The notes: generated by a model not told the origin, from the letters alone. A DNA stretch of 64,000 bases from UBA7672 sp041166025 (GCA_041166025.1 JBEAMJ010000012.1:13598-77597); one strand, 5' to 3'. Counted from the first letter of the stretch, positions 52,596 through 61,637 are shown. Numbers and translations: made by a program.

Positions 52596-53741
52596 TTGAC
52601 GGAGTATCGCTCCCCCTGGCGCAACGAAGAGCTGGACCTGTTCCGGACCTCTCTGCGGCGGTTCATCGAGAAAGAAATGGCGCCGCACGAAAAGAGGTGG
52701 CGCCAACAAAAGTACGTTGATCGTGAGTTCTGGAAGCTGGCGGGCTCGGCAGGCTATGTATGCACGGACATCCCTGCGGAGTACGGCGGCGTCGGCGGCG
52801 ATTTCCGTTACGAGGTGGTGCTCGCCGAAGAATTGGCGTTGGCCAATTGCACATCATGGGGGCGCTCCGTTCATAGCATTCTCGCCAACTATATTCTGCG
52901 CCATGGGACCGAAGCTCAAAGGCAAGAGTATTTGCCGCGGCTTGCGACCGGCGAATTGATCGGGGCGATTGCGATGACAGAGCCGGGCGCCGGCTCCGAC
53001 CTCCAATCGATCCAGACCAAGGCAATGAAGGACGGCGATTGCTATGTGATCAATGGCAGTAAGACCTTTATCACCAACGGTTATAGCGCCAACCTCATTG
53101 GACTTGTCTGCAAAACCGATCCAGCCGAACGGGCGAAAGGCATGTCGATCATCTTGATCGAGACTGAGGGTCTGCAAGGGTTTGCGGTTGGAAAGTTGCT
53201 CGACAAGATGGGCATGCGCGGCCAGGACGCTGCTGAGCTGTTTTTCGACCATGCGCGGGTAGGGCGCGAGCAGTTGCTCGGCGAGGTGGAGGGGAGAGGC
53301 TTCTATCAGCTAATGGCGGACTTACCCTATGAACGCACAATGATCATGGTTCGGGCTCAGGCGGCGATGGAGTGCGCGCTCGATCTGACCATCAAGCACT
53401 GCAAAGAAAGACAGGTGTTTGGTCAGAAGTTGATTGAGTTGCAGAACACGCGATTCAAACTAGCGGAAGCGAAGGCGGCGGTGACCATCGGGCGTGTGTA
53501 TGTCGACTACTGCATCGACAAACTCTACAAGGGTGAACTTGACGGAGTAGCGGCCGCAATTGGAAAGCTATGGCTCGCCAATACGCAAAACGAAGTCGTG
53601 GCGGAGTGTCTACAGTTGTTCGGCGGCTACGGCTACATCATGGATTATCCGATAGCGGACGCCTACGTGGATGCGCGCGTGCAAACCATCTATGGAGGCT
53701 CAAACGAGGTGATGAAGGAGCTCATCGCTCGGAGTCTTTGA
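52596..53741 (+). CDS. acyl-CoA dehydrogenase (long-chain/isovaleryl type)
   Basis: A 381-residue FAD enzyme complete on its own, unlike the paired ones. It has IAMTEPGAGSDLQ, NGSKTFITNGYSA, the catalytic-type Glu in LPYERTMIMV, CKERQVFGQKLIELQ, LFGGYGYIMDYPI and IYGGSNEVMKELIARSL. The YEGT Glu of MCAD is Gly here, so the LPYER Glu is the probable base, as in LCAD and isovaleryl-CoA dehydrogenase; a branched or long acyl-CoA is likely. The start is a TTG at 52596, five bases after a perfect ggagg. The TTG at 52584 overlaps that ribosome-binding site and is less likely. Confidence 0.9.
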   Translation: MTEYRSPWRNEELDLFRTSLRRFIEKEMAPHEKRWRQQKYVDREFWKLAGSAGYVCTDIPAEYGGVGGDFRYEVVLAEELALANCTSWGRSVHSILANYILRHGTEAQRQEYLPRLATGELIGAIAMTEPGAGSDLQSIQTKAMKDGDCYVINGSKTFITNGYSANLIGLVCKTDPAERAKGMSIILIETEGLQGFAVGKLLDKMGMRGQDAAELFFDHARVGREQLLGEVEGRGFYQLMADLPYERTMIMVRAQAAMECALDLTIKHCKERQVFGQKLIELQNTRFKLAEAKAAVTIGRVYVDYCIDKLYKGELDGVAAAIGKLWLANTQNEVVAECLQLFGGYGYIMDYPIADAYVDARVQTIYGGSNEVMKELIARSL

Positions 53742-53777
53742 TGTCGCGAGACGGCGTAACTAGGAGCTCGGCGCAAA

Positions 53778-54908
53778 ATGCAAAGAAGCGGGCCCCTTGT
53801 CGGCGTGCGCGTCCTGGAATTTGCGGGCATCGGGCCGGGCCCCTACTGCGCTCAGCTGCTTTCCGACGCCGGCGCCTCAGTGCTGCGAATTGAGCGTCCT
53901 GGCTCGCCAGCCAATAATGCTTCGAAAGTCACGCAACGCGGGCGCCGCATCGTGCGGCTCGATCTCAAGAGCGACGTAGGGCGCGAGGTCGCACTCGGCC
54001 TCATCGAACAGGCTGACATCCTCATTGAAGGATTTCGGCCGGGCGTGATGGAGCGGCTAGGGCTTGGCCCCAGTCAGGCTCTCGCTCGGAATGAGCGCCT
54101 CGTCTTCGGGCGGATGACCGGATGGGGGCAAGCCGGCCCGTTGGCGCATGCGGCGGGCCACGATATCAATTATGTCGCTCTGAGCGGAGCGCTGCATGCG
54201 ATTGGCAAGTCAGATGAACCCGTCATTCCGCTGAATATCGTCGGTGACTTCGGCGGCGGCGCGCTCTTTTTGGCATTCGGCGTGCTGGCGGCGCTCGTGC
54301 ACGCGCGGGCAAGTGGGCGGGGACAGGTTGTGGATGCGGCTATAAGCGATGGCGCGGCATCGCTTATGTCTTACATCTACGGGTTTATGGCCGATGGGTC
54401 GTGGCGCAATGAGCGCGCCGCAAATCGTCTCGATGGCGGTGCACACTTCTACAATGTCTACAAGTGCGCCGACGAGAAGTGGATATCGGTGGCTGCCTAC
54501 GAACCGCAATTCTATCAGCTTCTACGTGACAAGCTCGGCTTAGTCGAAGATGCCTTCGATGCTCGACTCGATCGCGATGCTTGGCCCATCTTGAAGGAGC
54601 GCCTGAAAACCATCTTCCACGAGAGAACATCGGCCGAGTGGCGACGCCTTCTGGAGGGAACAGACGTTTGCTTCGCACCTGTGTTGGACCTGGAGGAGGC
54701 GCCGCAGCATGCTCACAACGTGGCGCGCGAAACGTTCATTGCATTTGACGGCGTGGTCCAGCCCGCGCCCGCGCCACGCTTCTCTGAGACGCCGGGGCGT
54801 ATTGGCGGCAGCTGCGCCGAAAACGACGTCGCCGCGCCGACGACATTGAGTGAGTGGGGGCTGGACCCGCAACAGATCGAACGCTGGCGTAAGAGCGGCG
54901 CGTTTTGA
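53778..54908 (+). CDS. alpha-methylacyl-CoA racemase-like (CoA transferase family III)
   Basis: A 376-residue paralogue of 50418-51572. His 128 (GHDINYVAL) and Asp 157 (VGDFGGGA) are the expected catalytic pair, with one residue fewer between them. The flanking RMTGWGQAGPLA, LEFAGIGPGPYCAQLL and VLDLEEAPQHAHNVARETF are family typical. It might act on a different stereocentre or chain than its neighbour. It lies 36 bases after the acyl-CoA dehydrogenase and 45 before a crotonase. The start is ATG 53778 after aggag. Confidence 0.86.
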   Translation: MQRSGPLVGVRVLEFAGIGPGPYCAQLLSDAGASVLRIERPGSPANNASKVTQRGRRIVRLDLKSDVGREVALGLIEQADILIEGFRPGVMERLGLGPSQALARNERLVFGRMTGWGQAGPLAHAAGHDINYVALSGALHAIGKSDEPVIPLNIVGDFGGGALFLAFGVLAALVHARASGRGQVVDAAISDGAASLMSYIYGFMADGSWRNERAANRLDGGAHFYNVYKCADEKWISVAAYEPQFYQLLRDKLGLVEDAFDARLDRDAWPILKERLKTIFHERTSAEWRRLLEGTDVCFAPVLDLEEAPQHAHNVARETFIAFDGVVQPAPAPRFSETPGRIGGSCAENDVAAPTTLSEWGLDPQQIERWRKSGAF

Positions 54909-54953
54909 GTTGCGCGTCGCCAGCTTGTTGTGATGCCAGGAGCGGAGGAAGTC

Positions 54954-55688
54954 ATGGGTGATTTGGTTGTTCGGGAAGACGAAGGGCGCCTATGTTGGCT
55001 GACATTAAATCGCCCAGACAAGCTCAACGCGCTCACCGTTGAGATGTTCAGGGAGTTACGGCGCCATGTGCAGGATCTGAAAAAGAACACGAACGTTGGC
55101 TGTGTCGTGCTTCGCGGCGCCGGCAAGTGTTTTTCGGCGGGTCATGATCTCAGCGACATTCTGGCCGAAGAGACGCCATCGCGAGGCTGGCACTCGGAAA
55201 CTCTGCGTATGATGGAGAAGCTGCCGCAGCCGGTGATTGCCGCCGTTCACGGACATTGCTATACGGGCGCGCTCGAGATGGCTTTGGCCGCTGACTTCAT
55301 CGTTTCGAGCGACTCCGCCAAATTCGCTGACACACACGCCAAGTGGGCGTTCACGCCGATCTGGGGCATGAGCCAGAGGTTGCCGAGACGGATCGGCGCA
55401 GCCGCGGCGAAGCGGCTTATGTTCACCGCCGAGACCATCAACGCGCATGAGGCGCTGCGCATCGGGCTTTGCGAGGCAGTATTTCAGGATGCCGATTTTT
55501 TCACTAGCGTAAGGGAGTTCGCGGCGCCAATCTTGGCCAATTCCTCGTTCAGCCATGCGGCCAACAAGCGGCTGATCGAAGCGACAGACACCCGTTCGCT
55601 CGATGCCGGTTTGCAATGGGAAATCATGGAAACGGAAGGCGTCGGTCCCGACGTGAGGGAGCGTTTGGCCGCCTTCAAAGGCAAATGA
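54954..55688 (+). CDS. enoyl-CoA hydratase/isomerase-family protein
   Basis: A 244-residue crotonase-fold protein, last in the 24 kb plus-strand run. It has RPDKLNALTVEM, the oxyanion loop CFSAGHDLSDI and HCYTGALEMALAADFIV, with the first catalytic Glu kept. The second segment reads THAKWAFTPIWGMSQRLPR, where the second Glu of hydratases is not evident. This ADTHA...WGxSQRL pattern is common in crotonases of actinobacteria and proteobacteria of unsettled substrate. ATG 54954 is fixed by a ggagg at 54944-54948. It ends four bases from the convergent SDR. Confidence 0.85.
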   Translation: MGDLVVREDEGRLCWLTLNRPDKLNALTVEMFRELRRHVQDLKKNTNVGCVVLRGAGKCFSAGHDLSDILAEETPSRGWHSETLRMMEKLPQPVIAAVHGHCYTGALEMALAADFIVSSDSAKFADTHAKWAFTPIWGMSQRLPRRIGAAAAKRLMFTAETINAHEALRIGLCEAVFQDADFFTSVREFAAPILANSSFSHAANKRLIEATDTRSLDAGLQWEIMETEGVGPDVRERLAAFKGK

Positions 55689-55691
55689 GCG

Positions 55692-56474
55692 CTACACGCG
55701 CTTGCCCCCGTCAATCCGCACGCACTCGGCATTGACATAGTCGTTCTCGATGAGAAATTGCACTAGGTGAGCGACTTCATCTACGCATCCGAAGCGTTGC
55801 GGATAGAGAACATTGGCCACTGATTGCGCCGCGCGCTCCTCCGCCTGCCTATACTTCGCTGGATCACCTCCAAGCGTCATTGGCGTATGGACCAAACCAG
55901 GCGCGATCGTGTTTACACGAATGCCAAAGGGAGCGAGATCTCGCGCCAGGGGCAAGGTCATGCCAACAATCGCGGCTTTGGAGGCGCTGTAAGCAACGGC
56001 GCCAGACGGCCCCTGGAAGGCGGCGATGGAAGCCGTATTGATGATAACGCCGCGGCCGCCGTGATCATCAAGAATGGCGTTTTCGGCCATAAGCGCAGCG
56101 CACAGACGCAGCACATTGATGGTGCCCACCAAATTCACATCGATAGTGCGGCTGAAGGACGCCAAGGGCATCGGCCCGTTCGGGCCGAGAAGGCGCTTCA
56201 TCACCGCGATGCCCGCGAAGTTGCAGCAGATATGGATGTCGCCGAACCGTTCGTGAGTTCGGGCGAGTGCGTCCCCGACGGGCTCCTCCTGCGTAACATC
56301 GACTCGGGTGCTCATTGCGCGTGCGCCGAGCGCGTTGGCGGCGGCGTCGCTTCCCTCGCCGTTCAAATCGAGAAGAGAGACGTTGGCACCCAGCGCGTGG
56401 AGGCGTTTTGCGGTCGCTAGCCCCATACCGGAGGCGCCGCCGGTGATAACTGCGGTTTTGCCAGCGATCATCAT
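55692..56474 (-). CDS. 3-hydroxyacyl-CoA dehydrogenase-like SDR (HSD10-like)
   Basis: A 260-residue SDR with a normal nucleotide motif (ITGGASGMGLATA), catalytic Ser in NTASIAAF and active site YSASK; it resembles 17beta-HSD10-type 3-hydroxyacyl-CoA dehydrogenases and the SDR at 30671. ATG 56474 overlaps the stop of the upstream hydratase (ATGA), which fixes the start. It is the last gene of the five-gene minus-strand operon and should oxidise the hydratase product. Residue FAG replaces the more usual NAG of SDRs (CNFAGIAV). Confidence 0.9.
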   Translation of the reverse strand: MMIAGKTAVITGGASGMGLATAKRLHALGANVSLLDLNGEGSDAAANALGARAMSTRVDVTQEEPVGDALARTHERFGDIHICCNFAGIAVMKRLLGPNGPMPLASFSRTIDVNLVGTINVLRLCAALMAENAILDDHGGRGVIINTASIAAFQGPSGAVAYSASKAAIVGMTLPLARDLAPFGIRVNTIAPGLVHTPMTLGGDPAKYRQAEERAAQSVANVLYPQRFGCVDEVAHLVQFLIENDYVNAECVRIDGGKRV

Positions 56475-57364
56475 GGGGCCGACCTCTGAGTGTTGGCGGA
56501 CGGGGCGCGCAGCACGCAGCGCCCATTGTTGATGACCATCACCCGTCGCTCTTTTGTTCCAGCGCTGAACGAGACGATGTCCGCATCGCGCCACATGTCT
56601 ACGATCAACGTTTCACCTGGAAACATCGGCGCGGAAAAACGTACATCGAACTGAACTATGCGCGAGGGATCAAAGTCGCACACGGTTTTGACGACGGCGT
56701 AACAACAGGCGCCGTAGGTGCAAAGCCCATGCAGGATGGGTCGCTCGAAGCCGGATGTCCGCGCCGCTTCGACGTCAGCGTGCAAAGCGTTTCGATCGCC
56801 CAGCAAGCGATACAGCAGGGCTTGATTAGGCGTTGTGGGCATTTCGCACTGATAGTCAGGCGCGCGCTGCGGCAAAGGGTGCGGTGCGGGTGCGGGCCCG
56901 CTATCGCCGTCGACGTCGCTAAAGCCACCATCGGCGCGCGCAAAGTGTGTCATTTCCTGCGTGAAAAGCGGGGCGCGGGTCGTTTTCTCCAGGGCCTCCA
57001 GCACAGACACGATCAAGGCGCCCCTGTCCTTGCCCTTGTCGTGGATCGCCTTGGTTCTTGTGTTCACAAGGATTTCGGCGCGGGTGGGCAGCGGTTGATG
57101 CAACGCGAGTTTGTGTTCGCCATGCAGCACCTTTGAATAGTCCACCCCGAGTTTGCGAATATCGCGGGCGCCCCAGGCAAGGACAGTGGCGACTGTGGGA
57201 ATGATCTTCAGCCGCCTTTCGTAGACAAAATCGATTTCACGCGTGTCAAGTGGGTCGCGTCCCATGCCGATCGCGAGCGCGTACAGCATGATTTGCGTGT
57301 CAGAATAGGCATAAGGCAAGTCGCTGTCGGAGGCGGCGAGAGCCGCCTTGAAATCGAGCGCCAT
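56471..57364 (-). CDS. MaoC-type enoyl-CoA hydratase 2 (double hot-dog)
   Basis: A 297-residue double hot-dog hydratase. The catalytic motif DRNALHADVEAARTSGF is in the C-terminal fold, followed by RPILHGLCTYGACC. The N-terminal half (IMLYALAIGMGRDP, FVYERRLKIIPTVATVLAW) is the typical first fold of eukaryotic-type hydratase 2. It would make (3R)-hydroxyacyl-CoA. The start at ATG 57364 follows gggagag and leaves a 17-base gap after the thiolase. It is coupled to the following SDR by ATGA. Confidence 0.9.
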   Translation of the reverse strand: MALDFKAALAASDSDLPYAYSDTQIMLYALAIGMGRDPLDTREIDFVYERRLKIIPTVATVLAWGARDIRKLGVDYSKVLHGEHKLALHQPLPTRAEILVNTRTKAIHDKGKDRGALIVSVLEALEKTTRAPLFTQEMTHFARADGGFSDVDGDSGPAPAPHPLPQRAPDYQCEMPTTPNQALLYRLLGDRNALHADVEAARTSGFERPILHGLCTYGACCYAVVKTVCDFDPSRIVQFDVRFSAPMFPGETLIVDMWRDADIVSFSAGTKERRVMVINNGRCVLRAPSANTQRSAP

Positions 57365-57381
57365 CGTGTTCAGCTCTCCCG

Positions 57382-58584
57382 CTAACCGTTGAGCAGACCA
57401 AGAATGTTGATGCTGCATACATTCATCGCAGGTTCTCCGCCGAGATTATGGGTAAGGCCGGTGGCCGGCGTTCGCAGCTGCCGCTCTTCCGCGCGCCCGA
57501 GCAATTGCAAGTACATCTCATAGAGCATACGCAGGCCGCTCGCCCCAATAGGATGCCCGAAACACTTCAAGCCGCCGTCTATTTGACACGGGTTTTCACC
57601 GCCCGCATCGAAACGCCCGTCCAGAACGTCGCGATAAGCGCGGCCCTCTTGCGAGATGAAGAGGTCCTCCATGGTGACGAGTTCGGTGATGGAGAAGCAA
57701 TCGTGCACTTCCATGAAATCGATTTGCTTGGCGGGGTCCAAAATGCCCGCCTCATTGTATGCCTTCTTCGCGGCGACCCTGGCAGTGTGGAAATAGCTCC
57801 CATCCCAGCCATTTCCTTGCGCCTCAAAGCCGTTGGAGACGCTGACTTGCATGGCCTTGATGGAGACCATATCCGTTTTGCCCAATGATTTTGCGATCTG
57901 TGGCGTCGTGACGATAGCGGCCGCAGACCCATCGGACACGCCGCAGCAATCAAACAAACCGAGAGGTTCGGCAATCATGCCCGCGCTCATGGCTTGATCG
58001 AGAGTAATCTTGCGCCGCAGATGCGCTTTCGGGTTTTTGAGACCGTTGTCATGACTCTTCACTGATACGTGCGCCATTGCACGCTTCAATTCGGTTGGGG
58101 CGATCCGATGCTTGGCGCAATAGGCGCTCGCAAGTTGAGCGAAGTTGCCGGCATTGGAGCCGCTCGGCGCCCAGAGGGGGGTAAGGCTACCCGGATAGCG
58201 GGGCGGCAGCCCCCCGAAGCCTACATCCTTGAGTTTCTCGACGCCGATCGCGAGGGCGATGTCCGCGGCCCCACTGGCGACCGCGTAAGCGGCGCCGCGC
58301 AGCGCCTCCGAGCCGCCAGCGCAAAAATTCTCAACTCGCGTGACTGCAATGTTCGGCAGACGAAGCGCGACCGAGAGCGGTGCGCCACCCTTGCCCATGC
58401 CTGTCATGTCGTCATGGTGCGCGAACCAAGCGGCATCGATATCGCGCTTCTCGATGCCGGCGTCCGACAGCGCCTCGGTGAAGCTTTCGATGAGGAGGTC
58501 CTCAGCGCCGCAATCCCATCGCTCGCCAAAGCGCGAGCATCCCGCGCCGAGTATCACGACCTTGTCCCTGATGCCGCTTGCCAT
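57382..58584 (-). CDS. SCP2/SCPx-type thiolase, partner of the HMGS-like/OB-fold protein
   Basis: A 400-residue lipid-transfer-type thiolase with nucleophile-position Cys about 88 (VENFCAGGSEAL), EVHDCFSITELV and FGHPIGASG with their His residues. It ends THNLGGEPAMNVCSINILG. It is separated by one base from the HMGS-like/OB-fold gene. Related proteins work in complexes with OB-fold (DUF35) partners: the archaeal thiolase/HMG-CoA synthase complex and the actinobacterial aldolase Ltp2-ChsH2. Whether this protein is a thiolase or an aldolase is open; the kept Cys and His favour thiolase. Confidence 0.88.
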   Translation of the reverse strand: MASGIRDKVVILGAGCSRFGERWDCGAEDLLIESFTEALSDAGIEKRDIDAAWFAHHDDMTGMGKGGAPLSVALRLPNIAVTRVENFCAGGSEALRGAAYAVASGAADIALAIGVEKLKDVGFGGLPPRYPGSLTPLWAPSGSNAGNFAQLASAYCAKHRIAPTELKRAMAHVSVKSHDNGLKNPKAHLRRKITLDQAMSAGMIAEPLGLFDCCGVSDGSAAAIVTTPQIAKSLGKTDMVSIKAMQVSVSNGFEAQGNGWDGSYFHTARVAAKKAYNEAGILDPAKQIDFMEVHDCFSITELVTMEDLFISQEGRAYRDVLDGRFDAGGENPCQIDGGLKCFGHPIGASGLRMLYEMYLQLLGRAEERQLRTPATGLTHNLGGEPAMNVCSINILGLLNG

Positions 58585-58585
58585 G

Positions 58586-60049
58586 TCAGTACCGTTCGTC
58601 GACGGGGGTCGCCTTCCAGAAGTAGCGTGTGTAGTCGCGCGCCGCATCGATTTCCTTGATGCGGAAAACCATGCGCATCTCCATTCCGGGTTTGACTTCC
58701 CCGTCCAAGATGTCGGTGAAGTCCATCATCAGGCGCCCGCCCTCGGCAAAGGTGATCATGCCATAATAGTTCGGCGGATCAGGCGTGAGCGCCATTCGAT
58801 CGGCGGACCACGACAAAACAGTGCCCGTCCTATCGGCAAGCCTATACGGATCGAGAGTATCGACTTCCCCGCGCTCGTCGCCGACCGCGATACGCGTGGC
58901 GGGGAACTGGACCTCGCCAGTCTGGCGATGCCGGCCGCCAACGAAGCCTAAGATCATGTCGCGATTGCGATAGAGGACCGACAATGAGGTCCTCGTGTCC
59001 TTCTCAGCCTTAGGCCCCTTTTCCCAATCGACAAGGTCTCGCGCTGTCAGGTAGCGCAGGTAGTTCCGCTCGGTGACGCCTTGCGTGAGTTGATCAGCGA
59101 AAGATCGAGCGGGTTGAAAGCGAACGACGTCCGCCGTCATTTCAAGCACAAACGCTTCGCAACCTTGGCCGAAATCGACGACCAGAATTCTTTCCCCGGG
59201 CTTTGCAAGTTCAAGCTGCGCCGCAAGTTGAAACAGCGCGTTCGCTGCGCCAAGGTCTCCGCAGGTTCCGGCGTGATCGTCCATGACACGCTCGCGGGAG
59301 AGCCCGGCTTGTTGGACAAGAGTTGCCGCGAGGCCTTTGAACGGGCAGGGTAGGATGATCTTGTCGATCTGCTCTGGCGAGAGTTGCGCGTCGCGCAGCA
59401 CTGCTTGGATAACCTTGGGCACGAACACGCCGTAGCCCTCTTCACGCGCCCACCGCTCTTCCCAATGGTACTCATACTCGGCTCCGGCGGAGCGAAACCG
59501 ATCGACAAAATCGACGGTCAGCGTATGTCGGCCCAGCATACGCGCGATCACGTTTTGCGCACCGACTTCGATGCAGACCGCGCCGTCGCCGTAAGTCAGC
59601 TCCTGTGAACTCGCAGCGCGCGCCTTGCGCCTCTCTGACGCCACGACCAGCGTCGACCGCCGTGCGACGCTGCCGCTGTCAAGCGCTTGAAGCAACGCGC
59701 TAGCGCCCGCGCGCCGACTGCCACTAAGGTCGCCGGCGGAGATCGCCTCATCGAGCGTCAGTGCGGCGGCGACGACGCCCGCATTGAGGCGATCGATGAA
59801 AACGGGTGTCGTCGAGGCGAATAGCACTGCGCCAACGCGCGAACGATCGTCGCCTGGCCCAAGGCAGTTGCGACACGCTTCGACTGCCATGGTGATCGTG
59901 TCTTCATCCCAACCGGCGATGGTTCTTTCGCCCGTGCCGATGGAACGCAGGCCAGGCGCCAACCATGACTGGGCTTCAGCGACCGTTTTTCGGCACAATC
60001 GGCGGCGTGGGACGTAGACGCCAAAGCCGGTGATTCCGACTACGGGCAT
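58586..60049 (-). CDS. HMG-CoA-synthase-like domain fused to an OB-fold (DUF35-like); catalytic residues lost
   Basis: A 487-residue two-domain protein. Residues 1 to about 335 have the HMG-CoA synthase/KAS III fold (VVGITGFGVYVPRRRL, TLVVASERRKA, GDGAVCIEVGA, DFGQGCEAFVLEM). Residues about 360-487 form an OB fold of the DUF35 type (FVGGRHRQTGEVQFPATR, GTVLSWSADRM, ITFAEGGRLMMDFTD). By my alignment the catalytic Glu, Cys and His of HMG-CoA synthase are replaced by Thr 81, Arg 112 and Pro 234, and the DUF35 zinc-ribbon cysteines are missing. It therefore looks like a non-catalytic or re-purposed partner. It starts inside the end of the ligase gene (10-base overlap) and ends one base before an SCP2-type thiolase. 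Confidence 0.85.
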   Translation of the reverse strand: MPVVGITGFGVYVPRRRLCRKTVAEAQSWLAPGLRSIGTGERTIAGWDEDTITMAVEACRNCLGPGDDRSRVGAVLFASTTPVFIDRLNAGVVAAALTLDEAISAGDLSGSRRAGASALLQALDSGSVARRSTLVVASERRKARAASSQELTYGDGAVCIEVGAQNVIARMLGRHTLTVDFVDRFRSAGAEYEYHWEERWAREEGYGVFVPKVIQAVLRDAQLSPEQIDKIILPCPFKGLAATLVQQAGLSRERVMDDHAGTCGDLGAANALFQLAAQLELAKPGERILVVDFGQGCEAFVLEMTADVVRFQPARSFADQLTQGVTERNYLRYLTARDLVDWEKGPKAEKDTRTSLSVLYRNRDMILGFVGGRHRQTGEVQFPATRIAVGDERGEVDTLDPYRLADRTGTVLSWSADRMALTPDPPNYYGMITFAEGGRLMMDFTDILDGEVKPGMEMRMVFRIKEIDAARDYTRYFWKATPVDERY

Positions 60050-61572
60050 GGCTGCGTCCCTTGGCGCCAATAGGCCTGCTTGAGCTGCGCTTTGAGGAGC
60101 TTTCCACTTTCCGATCGCGGCATGACGTCGATGAACTCCACCGAGCGCGGGCATTTCACATGTGAAATGCGCTCACGGCAGAACGCTATTAGCGCGGCGG
60201 CCGTCGCGTCGGGGTGACGAACCGGCGCGTTCATCTGAACAATGGCTTTCACCTCTTCGCCGAACTCGGTGTTGGGTACGCCGAAAACCGCCGCATCGAC
60301 GATGCCTGGATGTTTGAGCAGCGTCTCCTCAACTTCTTGCGGGTAGATGTTGACGCCACCAGAATTGATGACGAAGGATCGCCGGTCCACTAGGTAGAGG
60401 AATCCATCCTTGTCCAGTCGGCCGATGTCGCCAAGCGTTATCCAGCCGCGATCGTTGGTAACCTCATCCATCTTTTCCGGTGCGTTGTGATACTCGAAAG
60501 CGGGCCCGTTGGCGAAATAGATCAAACCGGTCGCGCCTATGGGCAATTCCTGGCCATCATCGCCCATAATGTGCGGCTCGCCGATAATTGCGCGCCCGAC
60601 AGATCCCTGATGATCGAGCCATTCTTGGCTGGTGATGTAGGTGATGCCGACGCCTTCGGTGCCGCCGTAGTATTCGTTGACGATCGGGCCGAGCCAATCA
60701 ATCAAGGCTTGCTTGGTGGCGATGGGGCACGGTGCGGCCGCATGAATAAGGCAGCGCAGGCTTGAGAGATCGTAGCTTTCCCGAACGTGTTTTGGGAGAT
60801 CAAGTAGCCGATGCAGCATCGTCGGCACAACTTGGACATGGGTCGCGCCGAAGGTTTCGATCGACTCTAGAAGCGCGCGCGCATCAAAGCGGTTCATCGC
60901 TATAACGCTTCCGCCCAGCCTATGGACGGCCATCACACTGCGCAACGGCGCGGCATGATAGAGTGGCGCGGGGGAGAGAAGCACCGTCTCCGAAGTCATG
61001 CCGTGGTGGCGGTACATCGGGCTGAGTTGTTCGGCGCCGAACGGCGCTGCAACAAGGCGTCGTTTGACGCCTTTAGGTCGGCCGGTTGTCCCCGACGAAT
61101 AAAGCATAGCCGCGCCCTCGAACTCCATCGCCGACGGCGTGCTCTCTTGTCCCTCCAGGAAGTCCGCCAGCGCGAGAAAACCCGGCTCTGGACCATCGAC
61201 TGTCAACCAATGCCGGACATTGCGCAACGCCGGCTGCAAATCCCGAAGCGTCACAGTGTGCTGGGCGCTGGCGGCGACCAAAGCGGCGCCCGAATCTGCC
61301 AAGATGTAACTCACCTCCTCAGCCTTGAGATGGGTTGGCACCGGTGTGAAGTAGAGGCCAGCCCGCTGCGCGCCCCAAGCGAAGATTAAGAGCTCAAGCC
61401 GGTTCTCGAGCAAGAAGGCCACGTGGTCGCCCAGCGCAAGGCCCGCCGCGCGGAATCCGTTGGCGAGGCGGCATGAAGCTCGCTCAAGCTCGTCGTAAGT
61501 AAAAGCCCCGCCGCCTATGAACCGCAACGCTGATCTTCCGGCGAGTTCGGGAGGGCGGGATAATGGACTCAC
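60040..61572 (-). CDS. acyl-CoA ligase (AMP-forming)
   Basis: A 510-residue adenylate-forming ligase, first gene of the five-gene minus-strand operon. The ATP motif is LYSSGTTGRPKGVKRR near residue 159; YYGGTEG, GDIGRLDKDGFLYLVDR and NSGGVNIYPQEVEE follow, with SESGKLLK at the C-terminus. The region WLGPIVNEYYGGTEGVG...EWLDHQGSVGR resembles the BaiB-like ligase at 8250. It starts with GTG 61572 after ggagag. A TACYNNNNRGTA site lies 66 bases upstream. It should supply the CoA thioester for the downstream HMGS-like, thiolase, MaoC and SDR proteins. Confidence 0.9.
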   Translation of the reverse strand: MSPLSRPPELAGRSALRFIGGGAFTYDELERASCRLANGFRAAGLALGDHVAFLLENRLELLIFAWGAQRAGLYFTPVPTHLKAEEVSYILADSGAALVAASAQHTVTLRDLQPALRNVRHWLTVDGPEPGFLALADFLEGQESTPSAMEFEGAAMLYSSGTTGRPKGVKRRLVAAPFGAEQLSPMYRHHGMTSETVLLSPAPLYHAAPLRSVMAVHRLGGSVIAMNRFDARALLESIETFGATHVQVVPTMLHRLLDLPKHVRESYDLSSLRCLIHAAAPCPIATKQALIDWLGPIVNEYYGGTEGVGITYITSQEWLDHQGSVGRAIIGEPHIMGDDGQELPIGATGLIYFANGPAFEYHNAPEKMDEVTNDRGWITLGDIGRLDKDGFLYLVDRRSFVINSGGVNIYPQEVEETLLKHPGIVDAAVFGVPNTEFGEEVKAIVQMNAPVRHPDATAAALIAFCRERISHVKCPRSVEFIDVMPRSESGKLLKAQLKQAYWRQGTQPCP

Positions 61573-61637
61573 AATCTCTCCAAGGGGAGTGGACAGATGT
61601 CACCTTCCGACGCGACCATGCGTCTGTATTGGCATCG

